Origin: Arachis hypogaea | Taxonomy: Eukaryota; Streptophyta; Magnoliopsida; Fabales; Fabaceae | NCBI RefSeq assembly: GCF_003086295.3 | Contig: NC_092048.1 | Coordinates: 107,214,276 to 107,278,275, forward strand | Direction of reading: 5' to 3' | Length of the DNA stretch: 64,000 nucleotides | Shown: piece after piece, positions 10,998-21,584 of the stretch | Layout of the letters: the number at the start of each line of letters is the position of its first letter | Position numbering within the stretch: position 1 is the stretch's first letter | Notes under the pieces: model-generated | Told to the model about the DNA's origin: nothing | Seen by the model: only the letters and a program-made list of their open reading frames with translations | Databases searched by the model: none | Translations under genes and position numbers: made by a program

Positions 10998-13951
10998 GTC
11001 TAGCTTCAGCCTTGAGAATTCTTGCTCAACATTGCCTTCAAGATAGTGCTTGATTCTCTGTCCATTGACAATGAACTTCTTATCAGAATTAATATCTTAA
11101 AGCTCCACATAACCATATGGTGATACACTTGTAATCACATATGGTCCCCTCCACCGGGACTTCAGTTTCCCGGGGAATAGCCTGAGCCTAGAGTTGAACA
11201 ACAGAACCTTTTGTCCTGGTTCCAAGATTCTAGATGACAGCTTTCTGTCATGCCACTTTTTTTATTTTTCTTAATAAAGCTTGGCATTTTTGAAAGCAGT
11301 GAATCTAAATTCCTCTAGCTCATTTAGCTGGAGCAATCTTTTTTCTCCAACTAATTTGGCATCAAAGTTCAGGAATCTGGTTGCCCAGTAGGCTTTATGT
11401 TCCAGTTCCACAGGCAGGTGACATGCCTTACCATAGACCAGTTGGTATGGAGAGGTTCCTATAGGAGTCTTGAATGCTGTTCTGTATGCCCACAGAGCAT
11501 CATCCAAGCTTCTTGCCCAATCCTTTCTACGGGTATTTACAGTCCGTTCTAGGATTCTTTTTAGCTCTCTGTTAGAGACTTCAGCTTGTCCATTAGTCTG
11601 TGGATGATATGGAGTCGCCACCTTGTGGCGAATCCCATACCGGACCATGGCAGAGTAAAGCTGTTTGTTGCAGAAGTGAGTGCCCCCATCACTGATTAGT
11701 ACTCTAAGGACCCCAAACCTGCTGAAGATATTTTTCTGGAGGAACTTCAGCACTGTTTTAGTATCATTGGTGGGTGTGGCAATGGCCTCAATCCATTTTG
11801 ATACATAGTCAATTGCCACCAGAATATAAGTGTTTGAGAATGATGGTGGGAAAGGTCCCATGAAGTCAATTCCCCATACGTCAAACAACTCAATCTCCAA
11901 GATTCTTTGTTGAGGCATGGCGTAACCATGAGGCAGATTACCAGCTCTTTGGCAATTGTCACAGTTACGTACAAACTCTCGGGAATCTTTATAGAGTGTG
12001 GGCCAATAGAAGCCACATTGGAGGACCTTGGTGGCTGTTCGCTCACCTCTGAAATGGCCTCCATATTGAGATCCATGGCAATGCCATAGGATCCTTTGTG
12101 CTTCTTCTTTAGGAACACACCTACGGATTATTCCGTCTGCACATCTTTTAAAGAGATAGGGTTCATCCCACAAGTAGTACTTTGCATCAGTGATTAATTT
12201 TTTCTTTTGTTGCCTGTTGTACTCTTTGGGTATGAACATTGCATCTTTATAGTTTGCAATATCGACAAACCATGGTGTTTCCTGAATGGAAAATAAATGC
12301 TTATCCGGAAAAGTCTCAGAGATCTCAAGAAAGGGGAGGGACGTCCCTTCTACTGGCTCTATCCGGGACAGATGATCAGCCACTTGGTTCTCTTTCCCTT
12401 TTCTGTCTCTTATTTTTATATCAAACTCTTGCAGAAGCAACACCCATCTGATGAGCCTGGGTTTTGAATCCTGCTTTGTGAGTAGATATTTAAGAGCAGC
12501 ATGGTCAGTATACACAATCACTTTTGATCCTACTAAGTATGATCTGAACTTGTCAATGGCATAAACCACTGCAAGTAATTCTTTTTCTGTGGTTGTGTAA
12601 TTTTTCTGGGCATCATTTAAAATGCGACTAACATAATAAATGACGTGCAGAAGCTTGTCATGCCTCTGTCCCAATACTGCACCAATGGCATGATCACTGG
12701 CATCACACATTAGCTCAAATGGTAATGTCCAGTCTGGTGCAGAAATAACTGGTGCTGTGACCAGCTTAGCTTTCAGCGTTTCAAACGCTTGCAGACACTC
12801 TGTGTCAAACACAAATGGCGTATCAGCAGCTAGCAGATTACTTAGAGGTTTTGCGATTTTTGAAAAATCCTTTATAAACCTCCTATAGAATCCTGCATGC
12901 CCCAGAAAGCTTCTGATTGCCTTAACATTGGCAGGTGGTGGTAATTTTTCAATTACTCTATTTTTGCTTGATCCACCTCTATCCCCTTGTTTGAGATTTT
13001 ATGCCCAAGGACAATCCCTTCAGTCACCATGAAGTGACATTTTTCCCAGTTTAAAACTAGGTTGGTCTCTTGGCATCTCTTCAAAACAAGTTTCAGGTGA
13101 TCAAGACAGGAGCTGAATGAGTCTCCATATACTGAGAAGTCATCCATGAAGACTTCCAGAAATTTTTTCACCATATCAGAGAAAATAGAGAGCATGCATC
13201 TCTGGAAGGTTGCAGGCGCATTACACAGCCCAAATGGCATCCTTCTATAAGCAAACACTCCAGATGGACATGTGAATGCTGTTTTCTCTTGGTCCTGGGG
13301 ATCTACTGCAATCTGGTTATAACCTGAGTAGCCATCCAGAAAGCAGTAATAATCATGACCTGCCAGTCTTTCTAGCATCTGGTCTATGAATGGTAAAGGA
13401 AAATGATCCTTTCTGGTGGCTGTATTGAGCCTTATGTAGTCAATACACATGCGCCACCCTGTAACTGTTCTTGTAGGAACCAGTTCATTCTTTTCATTAT
13501 GAACCACTGTCATGCCTCCTTTTTTGGGGACAACTTGAACAGGGCTCACCCAGGGGCTATCAGAAATAGGATAAATAATCCCGGCCTTCAGTAATTTGGT
13601 GACCTCTTTCTGCACCACTTCCTTCATGGCTGGATTTAGCCGCCTCTGTGGTTGAACTACTGGTTTAGCATTATCCTCCAATAAGATTTTGTGCATGTAT
13701 CTAGCTGGGCTTATGCCCTTAAGGTCACCTATGGACCACCCAAGAGCTGTCTTGTGTGTCCTTAGCACTTGAATAAGTGCTTCCTCTTCCTGTGGATTTA
13801 AAGCAGAGCTTATGATCACTGGAAAAGTATCACCTTCTCCCAGAAATACATATTTCAGGGATGGTGGTAATGGTTTGAGCTCGGGTTTAGGAGGTTTTCC
13901 CTCTTCCAGAGAAAATTTCAGAGGCTCTTTAATCTCCTCTGAATCCTCCAA
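10998..13951 (-). pseudogene. Element B pol: RT, RNase H, integrase
   Basis: Two long open blocks separated by a 1-bp deletion near 12955 (C has ATTACCTCTA where B has ATTACTCTA). Block 1 (13951-12953) has RT motifs [16 protein letters not shown] and [12 protein letters not shown]. Block 2 (to 11271) has GHAGFYRRF, RNase [19 protein letters not shown] and ADHLSR, the integrase zinc finger ([10 protein letters not shown]...CDNCQ) and the DDE core: D in [11 protein letters not shown] in SDGGTHF, E in [16 protein letters not shown] stop at 11271 and another near 11097 cut the integrase C-terminus, whose RLRLFPGKLKSRW motif lies near 11180-11140. The frame is joined upstream to gag-protease through a single TAG at about 13957 (CAG in C). 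Confidence 0.9.
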
Positions 13952-13957
13952 ATCAGG

Positions 13958-16042
13958 CTAAACATCTTTAAAGATGTCTTCCAACTCTGATTCGAGACTC
14001 TCAGCCATGTTGATCTCTTCTACCAAAGAGTCGATAAGATCAACTTTCATGCAGTCTTTTGGTGTGTCTGGATGCTGCATGGCTTTGACAGCATTCAACT
14101 TAAACTCATCATCATTGACTCTCAGGGCTATTTCCCCCTGTTGGACATCAATGAGGGTTCGTCCAGTTGCTAGGAAGGGTCTTCCTAGAATGAGAGTAGC
14201 ACTCTTGTGCTCCTCCATTTCCAGCACTACAAAGTTAGTAGGAAAGGTGAATGGCCCAACTCTGACGATCATGTCTTCAATCACGCCTGATGGGTATTTA
14301 ATGGAGCCATCAGCAAGTTGGAGACATATCCGGGTTGGTTTAACTTCTTCAGTTAAACCAAGCTTTCTGATAGTCGATGCAGGTATTAGGTTGATGCTTG
14401 CCCCAATATCACATAAAGCTGTCTTGGTGCAATTACCTTCTAATGTGCATGATATCAGAAAACTCCCAGGGTCTTTAAGCTTTTCAGGAAAGCTTTTCAG
14501 AATGACTGCACTGCATTCTTCAGTGAGGAGAACTCTTTCAGTTTCTCTCCAATCCTTCTTATGGCTCAAGATCTCTTTCATGAACTTGGCATAAGAAGGT
14601 ATTTGCTCAAGTGCCTCTGCAAATGGAATCTTAATTTCAAGAGTCCTGAGATAATCTGCAAAGCGAGCAAATTGCTTATCCTGCTCTTCTTTCCGGAGTT
14701 TTTGAGGATAAGGTATCTTGGCTTTATATTCCTCAACCTTAGTTGCTGTAGGTTTATTGCCTACAGAAGTGGTTGAAGAAGCCTTTTTAGAGGGGTTGTC
14801 ATCAGCACTTGTGTGTGTCTGATCCCTCACTGGCAATGGAATGCCAGAGTTATAAGCTGGAGTGACGTTAGACGCCAGCTCCTCATCTGTTCCTGGCATT
14901 TGAACGCCAGAACTGTGCCTCTTTTGGGCGTTCAACGCCAGATCCTTGCTTGTTTCTGGCGTTGAACGCCAGTCTTGAGCATGGTCTGGGCGTTCAGCGC
15001 CAGCCTTCCACCCAACTTCTGGCGTTTTAGCGCCAGAATTATTTTTCCCTGGGCTCTTACTGTTCTCAGATGGATTTTGGGTGGTTTGCTCATTTCTTGG
15101 TTTCCTGCTGCCTTGAAGTGGGGCATTTAGTGCTTTCCCACTTCTTAATTGAACTGCTTGGCATTCTTCTGTTATTTGTTTTGACAGCTGCTGCTTTGTT
15201 TGCTTTAATTGTACTTCCATGTTTATATTAGCCGTCCTTGTCTCTTGTAGTTTATCCTTGAATTCAGCTAACTGCTTTGTTAGAAAGTCCAATTGCTGAT
15301 TGAATTCAGCAGCTTGTTTTACAGGGTTGAGTTCAGCAGTTACTGTTTTAACCTCTTCTTTCATGGAAGGGTCACTGCTTAGGTACAGATGCTGATTCCT
15401 GGCAACTGTATCAATGAGCTCTTGAGCCTCTTCAATTGTCTTTCTCATGTGGATAGATCCACCAGCTGAGTAATCTAATGACATCTGAGCTCCTTCTGCA
15501 AGCCCATAATAGAAGATGGCTAACTGAACCCACTCTGAAAACATTTCAGAGGGGCATTTTCGTAGCATCTCTCTGTATCTCTCCCAGGCATTATAAAGAG
15601 ATTCATTATCTCCTTGTTTGAAGCCTTGGATGTCTAGCCTTAGCTATGTCATCCGTTTTGGGGGAAAGTATTGATTCAGAAATTTTTCTGTCAGCTGTTT
15701 CCATGTCCTTATGCTGGCCTTAGGTTGGTTATTTAACTACCTCTTAGCTTGATCTTTTACAGCAAACGGAAACAGTAATAGTCTGTAGACATCCTGATCT
15801 ATTTCCTTATCATGTACTGTGTCAGCAATTTGTAAAAATTGTGCCAGAAACTCTGTAGGTTCTTCCTGTGGAAGACCGGAATACTGGCAGCTTTGCTGCA
15901 CCATGATAATGAGCTGAGGATTCAACTCAAAGCTACTGACTCCAATGGAGGGTATGCAAATACTACTCCCATATGAAGCAGTAGAGGGGTTAGCATATGA
16001 CCCCAGAGTCCTCCTGGACTGTTCATTTCCACTTAGATCCAT
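13958..16042 (-). pseudogene. Element B gag-protease
   Basis: Starts with MDLSGNEQSR at 16042. A stop near 15737 (Trp to TAG, compared with RWLNNQP in C) and another TAG near 15643 break the capsid region; from 15568 to 13958 the frame is open. It contains the gag motif FPFAVKDQAKR, a glutamine-rich coiled-coil stretch (QQLDFLTKQLAEFKDKL), VQLRSGKAL, and protease CDIGASINL, LILGRPFLATG. No zinc knuckle is visible. The section at 15036-14829 is made of seven 31-bp-phased palindromes read through as protein. Confidence 0.88.
14829..15036. repeat. Palindrome array inside gag of element B (7 units)
   Basis: Units are centred near 14838, 14867, 14901, 14933, 14964, 14994 and 15027, for example CTGGCGTTGAACGCCAG at 14956-14972 and CTGGCGTTTTAGCGCCAG at 15019-15036. 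Mean spacing is about 31 bp. Because 31 is not a multiple of 3, successive units are read in different frames and give different peptides (LALNAQ, GVQMPG, WRSTPE). The same array is in C at about 40795-41002. Confidence 0.88.
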
Positions 16043-16752
16043 GATGGAGAAAGGGAGATGATGTCAAATAAAAAATTTATTTTTATTTATTTATTTATTT
16101 ATTTATTTACTTATTTAGAAAATAAATAAATTAAAATAAAGTAAAAAAAATTAGGTGAATATTTTCGAAAAAATTGAGGAGAGAGAAAGTGGTTAGGAAG
16201 TTTTGAAAAAGATATGATTTGGAAAAGATTTTAAATTTTGAAAAAAATCTGAATTTTTAGAAAATAATTTTCGAAAATTTGTTTTAGAAATAGAGAGAAA
16301 AGATATTTTTGAATTTAGTGAGGAAAGAAAAAAACAATAAAATAGCACAAGATTTAAAATTTTTTTAGATCTAATGCTCCTAGTTTTCGAAAATTTTGGA
16401 GGGAAAACACCAAGGAACACCAAACTTAAAAATTTTAAGATCAAGACACAAGGAAAACTCAAGAACACTTTGAAGACTCACAAGAACACAAGAACATGAA
16501 GGAAGAACACCAAACTTAAAGTTTGGCACAAAATTTAATAGAAAAATTATTTTTTAAAAAAGATTTTTAATAAAACTGGTGCCCAATCATCAAGAACATA
16601 AACTAACACTCTAGCCGATTGGGCAATAAATGTAACACTTGTTTTGAAGAAGGATATTTTTTTGAAAAGAAAATAAAAGACTCTGACCCAAAAGACAAAA
16701 ATTTTCTAATCTAAGCAACAAGATTCACCGTCAGTTGTTCAAACTCAAACAA
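16043..16752 (-). other. Element B leader (5'UTR)
   Basis: AT-rich 0.7 kb between PBS and gag. It holds a TTTA microsatellite (about 16080-16110), GAAAAAGAT words, and two copies of the AACACCAAACTTAAA motif (about 16407 and 16506), i.e. TTTAAGTTTGGTGTT on the coding strand. One short minus-strand frame in it is low complexity and not convincing. Confidence 0.7.
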
Positions 16753-16770
16753 TCCCCGGCAACGGCACCA
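16753..16770 (-). other. Element B primer binding site (tRNA-Asp)
   Basis: The minus strand reads TGGTGCCGTTGCCGGGGA, one mismatch to the tRNA-Asp complement, lying six bases inside the 5' LTR edge at 16777. Confidence 0.9.
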
Positions 16771-16776
16771 AAAACT

Positions 16777-18286
16777 TGATGCACAAAATTGTTACTCTCT
16801 TACAATTTCGCACACATGACCAGCAAGTGCACTGGGTCGTACAAGTAATACCTTACGTGAGTAAGGGTCGAATCCCACAGAGATTGTTGGTTTTAAGCAA
16901 TCTATGGTTATCTTGTAAATCTTAGTCAGAAAGTCAATTATGTTTATCAGTTTAAATAGTGGAAAATAAAGGAGTGCGAATTAAATACTTGTTGTGCAGT
17001 ATTGGAGAATATGTTGGAGTTTTGGAGATGCTTTGTCCTTTGAATCTCTGCTTTCTCCCTATCTTCTTCTTCACGCATGCACGTCCCTCCTATGGTAAGC
17101 TGTGTGTTGGAGGATCACCGTTGTCAATGGCTACCATCCTTCCTTTCAGTGAAAATGGTCCAGGTGCGCTGTCACCGCACGGCTAATCATCTGTAGGTTC
17201 TCGATCATACCGGAATAGGATTCGCTATCCTTTTACGTCTGTCACTACGCCCAACACTCGCGAGTTTGAAGCTCGTCACAGTCATCCAATCCCAGAATCC
17301 TACTAGGAATACCACAGACAAGGTTTAGACTTTCCGAATTCTCAACGATGCTGCCAATGGATTCTAGCTTATACCACGGAGATTTTGATTAAGGAATCTA
17401 AGAGATATTCATTCAATCTGATGTAGAACGGAGGTGATTGTCAGACACACGTTCATGGATTGAGGAAGGTGATGAATGTCACGGATCATCACCTTCTCCA
17501 TAATTAGGCGCGAATGGATATCTTAGATAGGAACACGCATGTTTGAATCGAAAACAGAGATACTTGCATTAATTCATCGAGGCACAGCAGAGCTCCTCAC
17601 CCCCATCAAAAGGTACAAAGTTCAGATCTAAAATGTCATGAGATCCCAAATAAATCTGTAAAAGTTGTTTTAAATACTAAACTGGTAACCTAGGTTTACA
17701 GAAAATGAGTAGACTATGACAGATAGTGCAGAAATCCACTTCTGGGGCCCACTTGGTGTGTGCTGGGGCTGAGACTAAAGCTTCTCACGTGCCTGGGCTG
17801 TTTTGGGCATTCAACGCCAGGTTGTAACCTGTTTCTGGCGTTAAACTCCACTTTGTAACTTGTTTCTGGCGCTGGACGCCAGACAGCAGCATGGAACTGG
17901 CGTTGAACGCCAGTTTACATCATCTATCCTTGAGAAAAGTATGGACTATTATATATTGCTGGAAAGCCCTGGATGTCTACTTTCCAACTCAATTAGAAGC
18001 GTGCCATTTGGACTCCTGTAGCTCCAGAAATTTCATTTTTAGTGCAGAGAGGTCAGAATCCAACAGCATCAGCAGTCCTTTTTCAGCCTAAATCAGATTT
18101 TTGCTCAGCTCCCTCAATTTCAGCCAGAAAATACCTGAAATTATAGAAAAACACACGAACTCATAGTAAAGTCCAGAAATATGAATTTTGCCTAGAAACT
18201 AATGAGAATAAACTAAAAAATAACTAAAATATACTAAAATTTATGCGAAATTAACCCCAAAAAGCGTATAAAATATCCGCTCATCA
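16777..18286 (-). repeat. Element B 5' LTR
   Basis: 1510 bp, nearly identical to 6156-7691 except for a ~28 bp deletion near 17607 and scattered substitutions. It carries the same four-unit palindrome array (about 17807-17914) and the same TATA-like elements. The high identity of the two LTRs suggests B is younger than A. Confidence 0.93.
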
Positions 18287-18291
18287 ATAAC

Positions 18292-18641
18292 CAAACAGAA
18301 CAACCATTAATTATAAATCAATCTTACAATCATTCCGTCAATAGTAGAATTTCCAACCAATCAACTCCCAGTCAAGGCTTTTATTCATATTAATTAAATT
18401 TCCTCAATTTAAATTCCAATTTACTTAACTCAACTTCTTTGAACATCTGATTAATAAGATAGTACACTTTTCTGCAACTCGTTGGGAGACGACCTGGGAC
18501 TTAAAACTCCCAATAATTTTTAATTTAAACTCTCTGTGACATACTTTTAAATTGATAGGCAGATTTTCGGTGAGTTAAGAACTATACTTGCAACGTAACC
18601 ATTTTAATAATTTTTAATTCACCAGCTTCTGCGTCTCATCA
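18292..18641 (+). repeat. Element A 5' LTR, second segment
   Basis: Continues the 5' LTR of A after element B and ends CTCATCA at 18641. It matches 31860-32061 plus 44253-44400 base for base in length (350 bp). Confidence 0.92.
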
Positions 18642-18646
18642 ATTTT

Positions 18647-18664
18647 TGGCGCCGTTGCCGGGGA
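18647..18664 (+). other. Element A primer binding site (tRNA-Asp)
   Basis: TGGCGCCGTTGCCGGGGA, a perfect 18-base complement to the 3' end of plant tRNA-Asp(GUC) including CCA, five bases after the LTR. Confidence 0.93.
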
Positions 18665-18756
18665 GTTGCAATAAAGTGCTAATTTTATTAATTATAATTT
18701 ATTTACTTTCATTTTATTTTATTTTGCTACTATGAGCTGCATGTTTCTTCCGTCAA

Positions 18757-20806
18757 ATGACGCGTTCACTTCCTGATCCGCGCTTGCTAATATTCGATCC
18801 TGAAATTGAAAGGACAATTTCACGAATAAGGCGAGAACAACGTCGGTTAGCCCGCTATGAGGGCGGATCTGAAAGTGAATCTGAGGAAGAAACCAGCCCC
18901 CGTTCTACTGATTCGGTTGTTTTACGTGCAGAAAACATGGCAGCTAGGAGAGTTACCATCCAGGAGGAAGGAGCCCCTGATTTTACAATGCAACCGTTTC
19001 AATCGCATCATCCGGCGGTAGCTACAGATTTTGAAATAAAGCCCGCACTGCTAAATTTGATGCCCAAGTTTCATGGCCTACCTGCTCAATAGCCTATCAA
19101 GCACTTGAGAGATTTCCAGGTAGCCTGTTCTACTGTCAGGCGTGATGGCACTGATGAAACTTCAATTCTGCTGAAAGCTTTTCCGTTTTCTCTTTAGGGA
19201 AAAGCAAGAGAGTGGTACTACACTCAACCTCTAGCAAATGTATCCAACTGGGATACACTCAGAAAGGAGTTTCTGGAGAAATTCTTTCCATCTGAAGTTA
19301 CTGATAAGCTAAGGAAGGATATCTCCATAATTGTTCAGGATGACAATGAGACTCTCTTTGAATACTGGGAGCGCTTCAATAATCTTCTGGAAGCATGCCC
19401 CCACCACATGATTGACAAGATCGTGCTACTCAGCTATATTACACAGGGTATGAGGCCCCAAGATAAGACTATACTAGAAAGTGCCAGCAATGGGTCTATG
19501 AAGAAGTACAAGACCACTGATGAAGCTTGGCAATTGATCAGTGATTTAGCTGAATCCACTAGGAACCACAGACAGAAGCAAGGCCGTTCAAAAGCTGTTG
19601 CAGAAGTATCTTCTAGCAGAGAGACTGCTGCTCTAACTCAAAGCATCTATGAAATGACCAACTTGCTGAAACAAATGCAGTTGAATCAACAAGCTCAGCA
19701 AGCTCAACCTCCTCCACCACAGCAAAACAAATAACTAGTCCCACAAAGAATTTGCGGAATCTGTGCTGATTATAGCCATTACACTGATGAATGCCCGCAG
19801 CTCTAACAAGAAGACAACATGGTGGCATCCACTCACAACTTCTATGACCGCCCCAACCAAGGGTACAATCAAAGTGGAAATAATAACCATGGATGGCAGG
19901 ACAATTCAAACCAGAATTAGAGGGACAACAATAACAGAGGAGGCAGAGGTAATCAGAGAAATCAGAGGTGGAACAATAACAACAACAGGCAGCAAAATCA
20001 ACCTTACAGAGCACCTCACCTAAGGCAAAACCAAGGACCACAGAACAATCAGCAGCAGACCTCTCAATTTACTCATTCTTCGTTATCTTCTAATAAAGAT
20101 CTACTACAATCTTTTGAGAAAAGACAACAAACCATGGAAAATAACATCATGAATAGTATTAATGCCGGTCTGAATGGTCTCACCTCTACTCTGCAAGATT
20201 TTATGACACAGCTTAGATCAGCACAAAATTCCAGTAACCAACCTTCAAGCACCACTGGAATCCCCTCTCAACCATTACCCAATCCAAAGGGAGGCATTAA
20301 TGCTATCACCCTGAGGTCCGGAACCGCACTGCAGAAGAGGAATCAGAAGGCACCAAGCTCACCAGAATACGCCTCAGCTGAAGAGGTGGTAGAAATCGAA
20401 GATGTTGAAGAGGAAGAGGATATACAGGACATAGCTGAAGAAGAGATAACTCAACCACAGAAGGAAGCACCAAAAGGCGCAGACACCATAGACAACACTA
20501 CTCCTATTCCATTTCCACAACTTGCAAGAAAGCCCAGGAAGCAGTTGGAACCCGATCCTAAAATGGTAGAGATATTCAAAAAGGTTGAGGTAACTGTTCC
20601 CCTTTTTGATGTTATTCAGTAGGTACCTAAATATGCAAAGTTTCTAAAAGACTTATGTATCCATAAAGACAAAATTAATGAATTAGAAACTATTCCTTTA
20701 GGTAGTTCTATATCTGCTTTAATGGGAGGATTACCTGAAAAAATGTAGTGATCCAGGTCCTTGCATAGTTAGTTGTACTATTGGTGGTGTAGTAATTTAT
20801 GATTGC
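18757..20806 (+). pseudogene. Element A gag, multiply broken
   Basis: The frame starting MTRSLPDPRL at 18757 remains in register to about 20740 with in-frame stops at 19090, 19195, 19732, 19804, 19918 and 20620. An extra base in an A-run near 20740 then shifts it into the protease frame. Domains: capsid-like gag (about 19100-19470), linker, zinc knuckle CGICADYSHYTDEC (about 19756-19797), an asparagine/glutamine-rich RNA-binding tail with RGGRGN, the ITLRSGT motif (about 20304), and an acidic stretch (about 20390-20450). It is the sister of gag in E. Confidence 0.9.
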
Positions 20807-21584
20807 ATGTGTGATTTAGGAGCATGTGTCAGTATAATGCCTTTGTCTATATATGATGTTTTGAGGCTCCCTCCCTTAAAAAGGTCGGCAGCTCGTTTTG
20901 TGTTAGCAGATAAAAGCATTATTACAGTGGCTGGAGTTGCTGAAGATGTTTTAGTGAACATTAAAGGGATCACATTTTCCACTGATTTTTATATCTTGGA
21001 GATGCCCCACAATGATTCAGATAAGCCATCATCAATCTTACTTGGAAGACCATTCCTGAAGACATCAAAACTCAAATTGGATGCTTTTTCAGGAACATAC
21101 TCCTTTGAAATAGATGGCCGCATAGTAATCTTCAATCTGAATGGAGTCATTGACAACCCCCCAGAAGATCGTTTTATCTTCCAGTGTGATGTCATAGACG
21201 AAAGTGTGGCTGAAGTTCAAAAGGAAGAGTTTGAAGAGAGGCATACTGGACAAGGTCCCAGTGTGGGGACCCTCTTAACTGACAATGAGGGCACTTCGCC
21301 ATTTTCACAAGCCCCAGATAATCCAGAGCCCGCCCATGATCAAAAGTCAGAATTGAAACCTCTCCCTCCACATCTCAAATATGCTTATCTTGAGGATGAG
21401 CAGAAGCTTCCGGTTATTATTGCAAGGGAACTGACTTCTCAACAAGAAGAGCAGTTACTTGACGTACTGAGGAAGCATAAGAAGGTAATTGGGTGGAGTT
21501 TGGCAGACATAGTGGGAATCAACCCTCAAGTATGTGAGCACAGAATATTTTTAGAAGAGGGAGCAAGACATGTCCGTCAATCCC
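20807..21584 (+). pseudogene. Element A protease and N-terminal RT linker, cut by solo LTR D
   Basis: An open frame with protease motif CDLGACVSIMPL at its start and SSILLGRPFLKTSK about 70 residues later. It continues into LKPLPPHLKYAYLEDEQ, the pre-RT region typical of this group, and stops being element A at 21584. The true partner exon resumes at 23886 in the same phase, because the insert plus its duplication is 2301 bp, a multiple of three. Reading past 21584 would give LTR-encoded nonsense. Confidence 0.9.

Larger units (their letters stand above)
6156..18286 (-). mobile_element. Element B: full-length Athila-type retrotransposon in the 5' LTR of A
   Basis: Bounded by perfect 5 bp target duplications ATAAC at 6151-6155 and 18287-18291, with TG...CA ends. 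LTRs are 6156-7691 and 16777-18286. The primer site (16753-16770) puts the 5' LTR on the right, so the element is on the minus strand. Order on that strand: PBS, AT-rich leader, gag-protease, RT, RNase H, integrase, palindrome array, 3' ORF, 3'UTR, PPT. It is a sister copy of C, sharing the layout and most of the sequence, but with more nonsense codons. Confidence 0.95.

Noticed and set aside
13974..14594. Plus-strand frame of 206 codons opposite gag of element B (and its counterpart at 39934-40530)
   Set aside because: Antisense shadow of the protease/gag frame; it exists in both copies because the sense frame is conserved.
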